Shown: positions 49,651 to 61,654, counted from the first letter of the stretch. The stretch is DNA of 64,000 bases from Macrotis lagotis (GCF_037893015.1 NC_133661.1:184762306-184826305); one strand, 5' to 3'. The notes: generated from the letters alone by a model not told the origin. A program made the numbers and translations.

Positions 49651-49696
49651 ACCAAAATCTCATTTTTTTTCAAAAAATCTTTGCTTGTTCTTTTTA

Positions 49697-49785
49697 TTTT
49701 TATTTTATTTTAGTTTTTGCAAGGCAATGGAGTTAAGTGGCTTGCCCAAGGCCACACAGCTATGTACGCACCACCTAGCTGCCCT
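49697..49785 (-). mobile_element. Internally deleted WSINE-type SINE
   Basis: GTTTTTGCAAGGCAATGGAG joins via ACACAGCTATGTA directly to CACCACCTAGCTGCCC, so the centre is missing. It still has target repeats TTGCTTGTTCTTTTT (about 49,682-49,696) and TTGCTTGTCCTTTTT (about 49,786-49,800). Confidence 0.85.
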
Positions 49786-50129
49786 TGCTTGTCCTTTTTT
49801 AATCTTAATATATTCACTCTGCCTTTCTTCATTCATTTATTCCTTTCTTTTTCTTTCTTTTTTGTTCATTGCTCACAGAGACAGCTAATAATATAATAAC
49901 TAGAAATTTGGGTTTGCTGGGGAGATCAAATGAGATAATAATATTTGACAAATGCTTGTTCCCTTACTTACCATATATTGTTACACATGTGGACTGTATT
50001 AAATATGGGAACTTTACCAAAAAAATCTCAGCCCAATAATATTAATTAATATAATGAGCGCAACAGATATTTCTCCATTTTATTTTGAATATAGCTTGTT
50101 TACATATAGTTGTTTTGATGTACTTTCTC

Positions 50130-50245
50130 CTATTAGACTATGGAGGACTGAGAGTAGGGACGTTTTCATTTCTTTATATTCTTAGCAATAAATATAGGAT
50201 CCAAAACAAAGTAGTTTCTTAGTAAATGCTTGTTGACTGGACTTT
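50130..50245 (+). mobile_element. L2 3' end
   Basis: TTAGACTATGGAGGACTGAG and TTAGTAAATGCTTGTTGACT are the usual closing blocks of L2. Confidence 0.6.
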
Positions 50246-50249
50246 TATC

Positions 50250-51230
50250 TTACTTCATAGGTGTATTCCTTTTCTGTGATAAGCTTCCTACCTGTAAAAC
50301 CTATCTTAATGTCTGTGGTTATTTTTGTTGTTCTTGTTGATTGTTTGTCATATTGTGTTATTGAACAGAGTTGCCTCTGAGCTCTACAGGTTCTACCAAA
50401 CTAACATATTCAAGTATAGGTTCAACGATGGACTATATATTCATAGATGGAACAGGCTCTCTAAGTTAAGGAGGCATATAGCTACATTGTCTTCAGGGGA
50501 AATAATTTTTTCAACCACACAAACTCTCAAAAACTAAAAAAAGTATTAAGTCATAGAGAAATTGTGATCCTCCTTTACCATAGAAATCACATTTCTTCAA
50601 ATCAATGAAATGTTATCACAAATAACAATTGTGATTATATAATGTCACATTATCAGTATTAATATTGTTTATAATTATGATAATAAGGCAACCTGAAGTT
50701 ATTCCCAAATTTGTAGTAGTTACATCATACTGAGGTATAAGGTATTGAATTTTATAGATCTAAGATCATTTATACGTGAATAACTATTAAGCCAGATCTT
50801 CCCCAATCCTGTATTTACATAGTTCGGGGGTAGTGGTTAATCTTAGTGAAAGAGTTTACAATTTTAAAATTCCATTGAATTTCATTTTGTTGATTTCAGC
50901 TCTTCTTTCCAATTTAAGGAAATAATTTTAAAATCTAATTTTAGGTGCTATTATCTACTCCAGCTCTGGGTCATCTGAAAAGCAGATAATTGTGAAAAGT
51001 AGATAATAATCCAAACCAATGAAGAAGAACTATTGAAGAAGACAGAATCATAGACAGAATTTTATTGCATCTTAGGAGATACCTCCATTTACCTTGAGGA
51101 TGATTTATTCAACTGTGAAATCATATGATTATATTATTTGCTAACCCATATTTTTCAATTTTGTCTACAAATGTCATTAAAAAGTTAAGATCCAACCATG
51201 CTGTATTTTAATTCCTTCTTTCCATCTACT
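50250..51230. other. No recognised feature
   Basis: AT-rich sequence. The longest frame (70 codons, 50,325-50,537) has no known motif or coding signature. Nothing supported. Confidence 0.4.
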
Positions 51231-51560
51231 TTCTACAAAATCTTATCAACAGCTCTCTCCTTTTTCTTCCACCCAGTCAGTTCTAGAACCATGAACCATA
51301 ATTAAATCATCTAGCCAGTCTTTCTAAATGGAGTTATTAATCTAGTCCCCTCCCCACATACCCATTCACCATACCTATGACTTTTCGGACAAAAGAGCCC
51401 CTCCCTAACCACTACTCCCCTACATCAGTTGTGTCCTCCATTAGAATGTACTTTCCTTGATCTGCAAAGACTAACTTTATTTTTATATTTGTGCCCCCAG
51501 CACTTAGGTGCTTGGAACATTGTAAACACTTAAGAAATGCTATTTCATTTATCACAAAAT
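51230..51560 (+). mobile_element. L2 LINE 3' end
   Basis: TCCATTAGAATGTACTTTCC, GTGCCCCCAGCACTTAGGTG and a terminal AAATGCT block are a good L2 3' match. Confidence 0.7.
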
Positions 51561-51674
51561 AAAAAAGGAAATGAAGTGGGTTTGACATGATGGGTTCTTC
51601 CTAAACCAATGGTCAGTTCTTTCTCTTGTATGTACTCATGAACTATCTATCTAATAACTTTATCTAAAATTATG

Positions 51675-51980
51675 GTTTTTTTCCAGTTTGTTATTGTTGT
51701 TCAAATTTTCATTCATGTATGACTCTTTCTGATACTGTGATCCATAGCTAATCACTACTATACATAAGGTTTTCTTGGCAAAGATACTGATGTGGTTTGC
51801 CATTTTCTTTCTCCATTAGGCTAAGGCAAATAAAATTTAAGTGATTTTCCTAGAGTTACCCAGATAATGTCTAAGGTCAAATTTGAACTCAAATCTTTCT
51901 GACCACACACCCAGCACTCTACTCAGGTCTTTCTGACTACAGGCACCACACTCTACTCACTCTACTCACCTAGTTTCCTC
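51675..51980 (-). mobile_element. MAR1 CORE-SINE
   Basis: TTGTTGTTCAAATTTTCATT, TTTTCTTGGCAAAGATACTG, GTGGTTTGCCATTTTC and CAGCACTCTACTC give the reverse MAR1 order. The right end has a small local duplication of CACTCTACTC. Confidence 0.85.
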
Positions 51981-52439
51981 AAATTTATCTTCCCCTAATT
52001 TTTGACACACAATAGAGAAATTACATCATGGACCCAATAGTACAAGGATAAAAATCTTATCCTAAAGATATTATTGACAAAATAGAAAGAAAAAATAACA
52101 ACACTCCCCTATTCCAAAAAGTTTTTACAATATTGTATTTAAGAGCAAAAAACCAGGATACAAGTTGGATGCCCAATAATTAAGCAATAGTTGAATTGGG
52201 TTATATAAATAACTATATAAATATTAGGTTATATAAATTAGGTTATATAAATAACTAGTCATTCTATAAAAATAATTTCTATAAAGGGCCAGTATAACTG
52301 TGTTAATCTTCCATACTAGCAAAATAATAGTGGATGAGCTCCAGAAGTTCTAAGTTTCTAAGTGACAACAATGACTCTCTAAGAATATCATGTATTATTG
52401 TGTTTTATACTTATCTGTGTATATATATTTTGTTCTTTC

Positions 52440-52690
52440 ATTAGACCATAATAATTTACTAGCTGTGTGATCCTGGGCAAGTCACTTAACCTCTGGTTGC
52501 CTCAGTTTCCCTATTTTGGGTTTTCTTGACAAATATCTGAATGATTCTCTAGATCTTAGCAGGCTTAAGAGACTTGCTCAGTCATACAGTTAATAAGTGT
52601 GAGAGAATGAATTTGAACTCAGACATAGGAGTCTTCCTAACTCAAGATCTAGCAATCTATTCACTGTTCCACTTAGCTTCCTAATTATGC
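52440..52690. mobile_element. Decayed MIR/MAR1 CORE-SINE
   Basis: Starts as plus-strand MIR (ACTAGCTGTGTGATCCTGGG, TTGCCTCAGTTTCC), then continues as reverse MAR1 (GGGTTTTCTTGACAAATATC, GAATTTGAACTCAGACATAG). Two overlapping or joined SINEs. Confidence 0.65.
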
Positions 52691-53029
52691 ACATAGTAAG
52701 TTCTTACTGAATACTAAATTAAATTGAAGCCAGGACTTCTCAATTTCATGACATGGAATTTCATTGTTTAGGTTTAAAATTTGGAATTAACTTTTCTTAC
52801 CATTTCCAAAAAGGACATTGAATATTTACTGAATAAGTTAGGCACACAATATGCATTTTTCTCTACAATAACTAAATGGTTTAAATAAAAACAATGTCTT
52901 TTTTCATCATCAAGATGATTGCTTTAATTTTCAACTTCATCTATTGTGTTTAACTAAACAGTTTAGATAAAAACAGCTTCTTTTTTTCATCATCTAGATG
53001 ATAGCTCCAGTTTTCAACTTCATCTACCC

Positions 53030-53170
53030 CTGTAAATATAGTTTTGAGTATATCAGTAAGTATTAATTACAATATGCCACATTGAAAGTACAAAGAAAGG
53101 CAAAAATGCAATCTTTGCCTTTGAGGAATTCACATTCAAGTGGGGGAGACAATACAACTATCAAAAACTC
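53030..53170 (-). mobile_element. L2 3'-end remnant
   Basis: ACAAAGAAAGGCAAAAATGC and AAGTGGGGGAGACAATACAA match the reverse L2 end order. 52,700-53,030 holds nothing recognised apart from two similar A/T-rich stretches with TTTTTTCATCATC. Confidence 0.6.
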
Positions 53171-53179
53171 TTAAAAGTC

Positions 53180-53850
53180 CACTTAATAATTTTCTTAACA
53201 ACCAATGGTGTAACCAAAGTCCCTATTGCATCTACTTTATGTAATCAGTAACCAGCACTAACTGATGTCATCTCCAAGGATTTCCCAAGGCTAAAAAGGT
53301 TGTAAAGTATTAAAGCAGTGAGAAAATATTAGCTGATAGAGGACTTTGGAAGTATTGAAGAGTGTAGTTCCTTTCTTCCCTCTCTACCTCTCTTTCTATT
53401 CTTCCTTCTTCCCTCTCCAAAACTCCAATTTTGTATTTGAAGGTAGGAGGAAAAATCCATTCCAAAATTAGCAGTACACAATTTCTAGAGTACTCTAAAT
53501 GAAACTGGAGTTTTGGCTTCTATCTGCTCCTTAGAAAATTAAGATAATGCTCTGTGTTCAAATCACAAATGTGATATTTAAATAAATATCTAATACATTC
53601 CTATTTTAGTTTATTGTTTTCATCATTTCTATCTGAAAGGGTGTAAAATATATCTTAGAAATATTGTTGGGATATATTTGGAAATATAAAAATTTTACAG
53701 AAATTCTAAAGAACTCATGTAAAATTTCATAGCTTCTTCCTTAGAGAATATTAGCAAATTTTCTGTACAGTGATGTATCAGTGATTTAAATAATCCACCT
53801 ATAAGAAAAGCACAAGGAAATGATGTTTTTCATCTTTCCTAAGGAGAAAT
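53180..53850. other. No recognised feature
   Basis: No gene or identifiable repeat; ordinary AT-rich sequence. Confidence 0.4.
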
Positions 53851-53854
53851 TAAA

Positions 53855-54015
53855 TTAATCACAGATTAGAATCACAGAACCATAAGGTGTTAGAACAGAG
53901 GAAACCTTAGAGATTTTCTACACCTGCTGTCTCATTTTACAGATAAGGAAACTAAGGTACAGTGAGGAAAAGTCATTTATTCAAGGTAAAATCATTGCAA
54001 GATGGTCTTCCTTAT
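53855..54015 (-). mobile_element. MIR/CORE-SINE-like remnant
   Basis: AGAATCACAGAACCATAAGG, CTCATTTTACAGATAAGGAA and ACTAAGGTACAGTGAGG. Confidence 0.6.
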
Positions 54016-54319
54016 GCTAAGGCTACAGAATTGATCAGCCAACCACCCAAAAGTGGGATCATTTGGAGCACTTGAAAAAAATAGAAGGTAAGTGTCACCA
54101 CACAATTAACTTTAATTTCTTCTTTACTTTTAACCAGTCTTTTAATCTTATTTCTAACATCTTTTTAATAAGCTCTCAATATAGACTGACAACAAATATC
54201 TATTGTAGTTAGATGAATAACTATTTACGAAAGTGTTGGAATAGGGATGGGGAAGGTAGAAGGAAAAAGGAAAATGATGGGAAAAACTGCTAAGAATGTA
54301 GTCCTATTGGTCTAGGAGT

Positions 54320-54480
54320 TAGCAGTCCCAAGGTTTTATCCCAGCTGCACTACTAGCTCATTGCAGGACCTTGGGTAAATTAGAACCCTTTTTATGGCTC
54401 AGTTTTTCTGTCTTTAAAATGATGGAATTGAATTTAATCTTGAAACTACCTTCCAACTCCACAATTTTATGATTTTATCA
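54320..54480 (+). mobile_element. MIR-type SINE
   Basis: ACTAGCTCATTGCAGGACCT, TTGGGTAAATTAG and TCTGTCTTTAAAATGATGG are in MIR order. Confidence 0.65.
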
Positions 54481-54744
54481 TAGAGCATCAATAAGTTGAA
54501 TTCCTGCCTGATTTGTCAATGGATCAATCCTACCTAAGACCTAGCAAGGCAAGACTGAATGAAAATAAGTCTCAGAATCTACCCCTGAGGTTATCTGGTC
54601 AGCTCTTTAGAGTTTCAGCTTTGCAATCATACCAATAGAGTTTTAAATTTTTTAAAGAAAACAGATACAAATGACTGTTTATTTGAAAAAATAAAGGTTT
54701 TAAATGAGCGCTCTAAAGATAGTTGTGAACTATGAAATCCAGTA

Positions 54745-54930
54745 CTGCTTTAGGATCATAGATTTAAAACTGGATGAAACCTTAGAAATATCTAATCCAA
54801 CCATCTCATTTCACAAAGGAGTAAACTGAGAAATGAAGAGGGTAAACAACTTATCCAAGATCCTGCAGGGTGTAAGTGCCAGGACAAAAATGTGAGCCCA
54901 GCTCCTATGACTCTGAATTCTCAAATTGAG
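54745..54930 (-). mobile_element. MIR/CORE-SINE-like remnant
   Basis: GGATCATAGATTTAAAACTGG, ATCCAACCATCTCATTTCAC and AGTAAACTGAGAAATGAAG. Similar in layout to 53,855-54,015. Confidence 0.6.
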
Positions 54931-56460
54931 AATGCTTACCAAACTCAGACATAAAAATAGTCAGGCTAAGAGGTTACAATCTAAGTATAATTTAAAGGTT
55001 ACTCCTACACTCAAATTCTCAATCTTAGATGGGTTCTCAATGATCAAATAGTCCAACCTCAGTTTAAAGCACAGATTCCCTTAAATGCTCTTTATATTGG
55101 GAGTCTCACTAACTTTTTTTGATATTTCACTCTTCTTTATATCCTCCCCTTTGCAAATTGAAGGACAAAGTTCAGCAGTATTTTTCCTTGCCCTACTAAT
55201 CAAGATATACAAGAGAATATAGATACCCACAGCAAACCATTCACCCTAAAGTCAATGATCCCTGTGTATATTCTCCTCCATATCTGAAATGTACCTATGG
55301 ATTCCTATCATGTGTCTATGTAATAATCAGATCAAACAAAATAAAACAGAATCACTCCTCAGAGCAATAAATGACTTCACTACTTTTCAAAGTAGCTCAT
55401 AGCTTTTTTTTAACAGTTCAAATGCTTAGAATAGGCTGTAATGAAGCTAATTGTCTCCTTGTAGCTTCTACCCACTGGTTCCTTTTCTGTCACTTGAAGC
55501 CACACCAAATAAAAATAATTTCTCTATTTTATAAGAATGTCTCAAATACTTGCAAACTATTTTCACAACACACACAGACAAACACACACACACACACAAA
55601 CACACAATCACACACTCACATTGTCTCCAGTTCCTTTGGTCATCATATAACATTAATCAATATTTCCATCCCACCTTGCCTAAAAATTTCTAACAACTGA
55701 GTCTCTCACTAATTTATACATTAATGGGATTGTCTCTAGAAGACCACTATTTATTGTGCTACTTAAAAGGAGTGTGAGAGTTGAGGGAGTCGAGGAGAGA
55801 TCTCTGTTATTTATCTGCTCATTTAATTGCACAGATTCATTTATTAGATTATTTAGAGACCCTAGTTCTCAGGGAATGGCATCTGGAACAAAAAAGTTTC
55901 AGTAACACAGAAGATGTATAAATGGGTGGTGGAGGACTACCCTAGATTACCCTAGATGGGATCTCACAAAGGGTACATTCTATGCAATTGACTAGATAAT
56001 GAAGAGTGATAGTAACCATAGAGGAGAGGGAAAATGCAAATAATAAATTTTAATTCCTTTACCAGTTCATCTATCTCTGGTGCAATTCTATTTTTCACTG
56101 CAGAATGTGATGACCACTGAGTTTGTTCTCTTCCCAAATCTTTCACTAGTGATGTAATCTTGGGAAAAAGATTTAAATTGTTTGACACTCAGTTCCCTTC
56201 ATAAATAAGAAGAGGATATTGAATGGGGCAGTCTGCAAGTTTTTATCCAGTTTTCATATTCTGCATTTCAATTAGTTAAAAGAATGGTAAATTTACTGAA
56301 AGAAAAAGTGAGGAGGCATTAGTTATTTCCAGCCCCTGAAGACCAATAAATCATACCTTGCTGCTGTACTATGAAAGGAAAAAAGGAGAATGACCTATCA
56401 AAACAAAATACTGTCAGAGGGATTCATCCTCCCCTTCTGCTTCAGAAGACTGCACCAGAG
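54930..56460. other. Mostly unassigned; one (CA)n tract
   Basis: Around 55,567-55,620 there is an impure CA repeat. I recognise no gene in the rest. The 109-codon frame at 55,371-55,700 runs through the CA repeat and has no coding signature. Confidence 0.4.
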
Positions 56461-56464
56461 AAAG

Positions 56465-56620
56465 TACATTGGAGTAGGAATCATGAGGAATCAGTTCAAA
56501 TCATTCTAGCACTAACTAATTAGTAGTGCAATTTTTTACCAGTTAACGAGGCCTCAGTTTCTTTGTTTGTAAAATGAATGATTGGATAAGATAATTTCTA
56601 AAGTCTCTTCCAGTTCTGAA
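56465..56620 (+). mobile_element. MIR-type SINE
   Basis: GGAGTAGGAATCATGAGGAA, CTCAGTTTCTTTGTTTGTAA and AATGATTGGATAAGATAAT. Confidence 0.6.
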
Positions 56621-56689
56621 CTATACATTAAAAAAAGTTTTTCTCCAACACCACCCTCTAGATTCTTCCACACTTGTAATGAATTAATA

Positions 56690-57070
56690 AGTATGTACTA
56701 AGAATCTACTGTATGCTAGGCTCTGGGAATGCAAAGTAAAAAGTTAAACAGTTCCTGTCCCCAAGATATTTACAATCTCAATAGTGAGATAATACTTAGA
56801 TGTTAGTAGATACATGATATATACAAAATGTGAAACATGTATAGCATTTAAAAAGGATGTACAAAATAAAGACAAAGGGGAGAGCACTAGAAGTTGGGAG
56901 GAAAAGGGAAAAATTTCTTATAGAAAGTGACACTTGAGAAGAGTTTTCAAAGAAACAAGAGATTCTAAGTACAAGTGAGGAGGGCATTGCATTTCAGGCT
57001 TGATGGATAGTAAGTGCAGAGGTTTGGGAATGGGAGATTGTATGGCATTCTAGAGGAATTTGGGTCATTC
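56690..57070 (-). mobile_element. L2 LINE remnant
   Basis: ATCTACTGTATGCTAGGCTC, AGTTCCTGTCCCCAAGATAT, then GGAGGGCATTGCATTTCAGG and AGTGCAGAGGTTTGGGAAT follow the reverse L2 order. Confidence 0.6.
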
Positions 57071-57354
57071 TTGAGTTTTAGTTTGGTTGGAACAAGGAAT
57101 TCTTGAAAAGAAATGAACCTTTCACATCCTCTTTCTTGGTTTCCTCATAAAGACTTTGTGCTGAAGAGAACACAAAAGAAAAAAGGTCTTTGGGCATCAT
57201 AAAGGATCCAAAGCATAAAGCATGAAAATGGGAGTATGGTCTGTGAAACTTCCCTATTCCTTCCCAGTAAACTGAAAGCATTCACTCCTTTAAATAATCC
57301 TGAATTTTTTTTTTTGGTCTGGATCTCTCTCTTACTCTAATCACATCATTTTAT

Positions 57355-57625
57355 GTACTTATCTATGTGTATGTCACTTCCCTCTCCAAAGAATATAGTT
57401 ACTTAACTATAGGAACTAGTTCAATTTTTTTCTTTGATCCATGGTCCTTGCACAATTACAATATCTTAAACTACTTAATAATGACTTGTTAATGGATTAA
57501 TCGAAGTGAGTTAATATATTTTATGGCCTAAAATTTGTTTGTGGATTTTGAGAGTAAAGTACAGTGTGTGAATTTAATTTAATGAACATTTATTAAGTAT
57601 CTACTATATCTACTAGGTTCTACCC
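57355..57625. mobile_element. L2 3'-end remnants in both orientations
   Basis: A plus-strand L2 end (about 57,355-57,510) is followed by a short minus-strand L2 scrap (GAACATTTATTAAGTATCTA near 57,583). Both are ancient. Confidence 0.45.
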
Positions 57626-58330
57626 TACTTATATAAAAAGAGAATTATTGTTCAATTGTTTCAATCACATCCCACTCTTCATATCCCATTTTAGAGTTTC
57701 CTGGGCAAATAAAAAGATATACACAAAGATTATTTAAGTTATTACCATATTGGAGAATTATTCTTAGACTTGTTCTATGCCCAGATGAACTCATGCCAGT
57801 TGACCAAATGAGTGATTTCCTGAGAAACACCAGAAATAAATTTTTCCTTTCAAACTACTTAAACTGCCACACAACCTGAAGTGGCAGGCAAGTAAGACAT
57901 TTGACTCTTTGGATTATAGAATCTTATTAACAAATGATGCCTGTTGAAATGAAAACATCACTCAAGCATTCCTTTTAAACATATAAAACATCCATTACCA
58001 CTACTCACATCTCCCTGTTAGACCTTTATTGGTGATTAAGTCTTAAAGTATATGGATATTCTTTCTTTTCAATGTGATATACTTCACTGAGAATAGATTC
58101 CCATAGTATGAGATACAAACAAAGAAGAAAAAGGAAGAATAGATATGGAGATCTGAAAGCTTCCTGAAAGGGAAGAAATAGGAAGATCTCAAATACAAGC
58201 ACCCCGCATCACAAATTTGCTTTTAGCCTGTCCTATGAATACCTATTTCTGAGACAGTGAACATGACTCTCCAATCTCTTGTGTATTTACATGTCTTTTT
58301 TTTGCTCAATGCTTTCTAGTCATTGTTCTT
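57626..58330. other. No recognised feature
   Basis: Unassigned AT-rich sequence without supported genes or repeats. Confidence 0.4.
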
Positions 58331-58455
58331 GCACTAATTAGTAGTCAAATCACTTTCCCTCTTTGAGCCTCAGATTTCCCATCCATTAAAGGAAAGGGTT
58401 AGATTAAATTATCTCTAAGATTACTACTGACTTTAATGCTCTGTTATTCTAAGTG
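58330..58455 (+). mobile_element. MIR-type SINE fragment
   Basis: AATCACTTTCCCTCTTTGAG followed by CCTCAGATTTCCCATCC and a GGTTAGATTAAATTATCT stretch. Confidence 0.6.
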
Positions 58456-58859
58456 TATTGACTTTATTTTGGTTTCTCTCTTTAATTACTCTCAAAATTA
58501 ACCTTTTCATCAATTAAGCTAGTTTCGGGTTAGTGTTATGACAAATCAATTTCAAAAAAAAAAAATTTCTTACATGTCTACCCTCTCCTAAAGTCCTGCT
58601 ATATCATGAGAGAATGGATGCAACCTTAATTTCTTGAAGGTTGAACAACAGACCTCTTATCTCTAGGAGGTCCTACTAAACTGAAGAAAGCTTCAAGTTT
58701 GAGCCTGATAATGGATCATACATCCAATCTTCAAAGACCCATCTAGCTAAAGACAGAAAGATTAAGCACCAGGTTAGCCATGAGATAATAAATACTCAGT
58801 CAAACAACTCTCAAAGATCATCTACTAAATTGTAAAAGGGATGTAATCTCATAAAATTA

Positions 58860-58985
58860 TTGGGTTATCAAAAATTAAGAGGGACCTCAAAGACCATCTA
58901 AGCCTTCACATTACAAATGAGGAAACTGAGGCCCAAAAAGGGTAAATGACTTTTCTAAAGTTTTTATCAGTAAGAAAAATTCATG
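58860..58985 (-). mobile_element. MIR/CORE-SINE-like remnant
   Basis: GAGGGACCTCAAAGACCATC, ACAAATGAGGAAACTGAGGC and CAAAAAGGGTAAATGAC. Confidence 0.65.
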
Positions 58986-59029
58986 CCAACAAATTCACTA
59001 ATTCATGAATAAATTAAATATATGCATAG

Positions 59030-59610
59030 TTATCCACTAGACATACAAAGGAAAAAAAACAACACATCCTTATCTCCCAGAAATTTAGAATCTATTGAGC
59101 ATCATATGAAAGGTAAACAGATAAATATAATATGAAGAAGGTTGTGATGGTGGTAAAAGGAGTAATCCAGACAAAAATATTCTAGGAGTATTGGAAGAGG
59201 GAGAAATTACTTTCAACCCAGAGGACAAGGAGTAAGGGAGGAGAGGGAGAAAAAGTAGGGCAAAGAAAGAGATGACATTAGAGAAAGTTCCAGAAGGTAG
59301 AAAAGATGCCATATAAATTAATCCATATAGAACAGAAAGGATTCTAAGAGGTCGAGATGAATGCATTCCAGACATGAGAAACATCCTACATTAATGCACA
59401 AGTACAGGAGACAGCACATTGATTTTGGTGACTAGTTAAGAGTTCAATTTGGTTGGAACATAGTTCTATGAAAAAAGATAAGGAATATAAGAACCAGATT
59501 ATGGAGGAACTTAAATGCCCTGCTAAATGAAAGGTTTTGTGTCTTATCTACTAAGCAGTAGGGATCCACTGAAAATGGCATGATTGAAACTGTGTCTTAA
59601 AATGGTTATT
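59030..59610 (-). mobile_element. L2 LINE remnant
   Basis: Reverse L2 order from GATAAATATAATATGAAG through GAATGCATTCCAGACATGAG, GGAGGAACTTAAATGCCCTG and CCACTGAAAATGGCATGATTG. It lies immediately upstream of the olfactory receptor gene. Confidence 0.65.
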
Positions 59611-59754
59611 TTTATCATCACAATAAAGGATAAATTAAAGGAAGGAAGACAGGAATAGAACCTGTAGGCAAGGAGATACAGATGCAATGTAAACTTTTTT
59701 TCTGTTTTATGTCTGAAAGGTTTTACAACCTAATTAATCAATATAAGACCTGCA

Positions 59755-59830
59755 ATATATATATATATATATACATATATATATGTATATATATATATGT
59801 AGATATTGTATATATAAATATCTATACACA
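59755..59830. repeat. (TA)n/(TATG)n microsatellite
   Basis: AT-rich simple repeat about 100 bp upstream of the olfactory receptor start codon. Confidence 0.95.
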
Positions 59831-59895
59831 CAATTGAAATAAAACAACAATACAAAATGGTATCAGTTCCTCTTAATAATACAAACAATACCATG

Positions 59896-59911
59896 TTCTT
59901 AATTCTGACAG
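59896..59911 (+). promoter_or_regulatory. Candidate 3' splice acceptor before the OR coding exon
   Basis: TTCTTAATTCTGACAG ends 17 nt before the ATG. Olfactory receptor coding regions usually sit in one exon joined to upstream non-coding exons, so an acceptor here fits. It is only a motif match; the upstream exon and promoter were not identified. Confidence 0.4.
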
Positions 59912-59928
59912 ATTGATCATAAAATAGA

Positions 59929-60873
59929 ATGGAAGAGACTATCCTGCCTAACCAGACTTCAGTAAGTCATTTCCGGTTGCGAGGTCTCTCCACCAACCAG
60001 AAGGTACAGATGGTTATATTTACAGTGTTTCTCATTGTCTACGTCCTGACTTTGATGGGTAACATCCTCATTGTCATCACTATCATCTATGATCGCCGAC
60101 TCCACACCCCTATGTATTTCTTCCTTTGCAACTTGTCCTTCATTGATGTCTGCCACTCTACTGTCACAGTCCCCAGGATGCTAGCAGATACCTGGTCTAA
60201 GGAGAAGCTCATCTCCTTTGATGAGTGTGTGGTTCAGATGTTCTTCTTGCATCTCTTTGCCTGCACTGAAATCTTTCTCCTCACAGTCATGGCCTATGAT
60301 CGCTACGTGGCCATCTGCAAACCATTGCAATACATGACAGTGATGAACTGGAAGGTATGTGGGCTGTTGACTGGAGCACTCTGGGCTGGAGGAATCATTC
60401 ATTCAGTGGCCTTTACTTCCCTCACCATCACACTGCCATACTGTGGTCCTGATGAGATTGACAGCTTCTTCTGTGATGTGCCCCAAGTGATTGAACTGGC
60501 CTGCACAGATACCAGAATTTTTGAGATCCTCATTGTCTCTAACAGTGGACTGGTCTCTGTGGTCTGTTTCATAGTACTGTTGGTCTCCTATGCTGTTATC
60601 CTGGTATCACTGAGGAAGCGGATTTCATCAGGCAGGCGCAAAGCCCTATCAACCTGTGCAGCCCACCTCACAGTCGTCACACTTTTCTTGGGACACTGCA
60701 TCTTCATCTATTCCCGCCCTTCCATCAGCCTTCCTGAAGACAAAATAGTGTCTGCATTTTTCGCAGCTATCACCCCCTTTCTGAATCCTCTCATTTATAC
60801 ACTGAGGAATGAGGACATGAAAAGTGCCTTGTACAAGTTAACAGGGAGGAAGGAAGGGAAAGAAGAAAAGTGA
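59929..60873 (+). CDS. Olfactory receptor, class II, family 4-like
   Basis: A complete 314-residue, single-exon odorant receptor, a seven-helix G-protein-coupled receptor of olfactory neuron cilia that couples to Golf. Visible marks: N-glycosylation site NQT at 8-10; GN in helix 1 (44-45); LHTPMYFFL (58-66); Cys100 for the helix 3 disulfide; MAYDRYVAIC (121-130); Cys172 and Cys182 in loop 2; SY in helix 5 (220-221); KALSTCAAH (238-246); PFLNPLIYTLRN in helix 7 (283-294). The length is normal, no stop or frame break is seen, and the ATG opens straight into the usual N-terminus. FFLHLFACTEIFLL, YCGPDEIDSFFCDVPQV and CTDT resemble family 4 members (OR4E and OR4D as I recall them), but the subfamily is not settled, so no symbol is given. 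GHC replaces the common GPC at 255-257, a mild oddity. Likely functional. Confidence 0.96.
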   Translation: MEETILPNQTSVSHFRLRGLSTNQKVQMVIFTVFLIVYVLTLMGNILIVITIIYDRRLHTPMYFFLCNLSFIDVCHSTVTVPRMLADTWSKEKLISFDECVVQMFFLHLFACTEIFLLTVMAYDRYVAICKPLQYMTVMNWKVCGLLTGALWAGGIIHSVAFTSLTITLPYCGPDEIDSFFCDVPQVIELACTDTRIFEILIVSNSGLVSVVCFIVLLVSYAVILVSLRKRISSGRRKALSTCAAHLTVVTLFLGHCIFIYSRPSISLPEDKIVSAFFAAITPFLNPLIYTLRNEDMKSALYKLTGRKEGKEEK

Positions 60874-60904
60874 AAATTATCCTCAACCCTATGCTATCTG
60901 CTTT

Positions 60905-61180
60905 TCAACCAATTATTCAATATTTATTGCATAGTTATGTGCTAGTCACTCAGGAGAATAAAAAAATGAATGAGTTGCATTCTCTAACTTCAAATAATTA
61001 AAAAATTTCATAATAGAAAGTAATAGGTGCTTAGGAAAAGTACAAAGTGATATGAGAGTCTGGAGGAAGAAGAATTCACTTTTTTGCTTAGGGAATCAGA
61101 GAAGAGATATTGAAATAATGGCCAGTATTTCAGGAGGCAGTTTATAGAGTTGGAATAATAGTAAGCAAAGGCCTGGAGGA
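60905..61180 (-). mobile_element. L2-like remnant in the OR 3' flank
   Basis: AATTATTCAATATTTATTGC, TAGTTATGTGCTAGTCACTC and AAAGTGATATGAGAGTCTGG are in reverse L2 order. 61,181-61,490 holds nothing recognised. Confidence 0.5.
60957..60962 (+). terminator. Candidate poly(A) signal of the OR gene
   Basis: AATAAA 84 nt after the stop codon, the first such hexamer downstream. It lies in old L2-like sequence, so it may be fortuitous. Confidence 0.4.
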
Positions 61181-61494
61181 AAACTGAGTGAGGGGAGGGG
61201 AAGAATATGGTTAAAAATAAAGTAAATCATGGTAATGAGACTGAATAGAAAATTATTGAACTAGCAAAGTAGAAAGTAATAAGAATCTGAACTATTATAG
61301 TAATATATTGTAATGGAAAAGGGAGGTAAGAAACAAAATATAACATGAAAGTAGAATCATTGGTACTTCATGCCTGGGATAATGAGGGGCAAAAGAGAAT
61401 CATTCAGGTGCTCTTCATTTGAACAAAAGGAGCAGAGAAAATTACCCAGGTTTAGATCAATTCATACTTGCCAATCACAGCAATAGAGGCTCTC

Positions 61495-61645
61495 ACTCTA
61501 AGTCACATTAAAAGATAAGGAAGTGCTTAATGTAATGGGCAAAAATCTCATTCCATGTTCTTCTCTTAAAATGTGTAACCTTAGGAAGTTACTTAATTTC
61601 TCATGACCTTGAATATTTCTTCTGTAATAAAGGAAAATAATACTT
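61495..61645 (+). mobile_element. MIR-type SINE, diverged
   Basis: TGTAACCTTAGGAAGTTACT, TTCTCATGACCTTGAATATT and TTCTGTAATAAAGGAAAAT are in MIR order. Confidence 0.55.
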
Positions 61646-61654
61646 AATTGAAAT

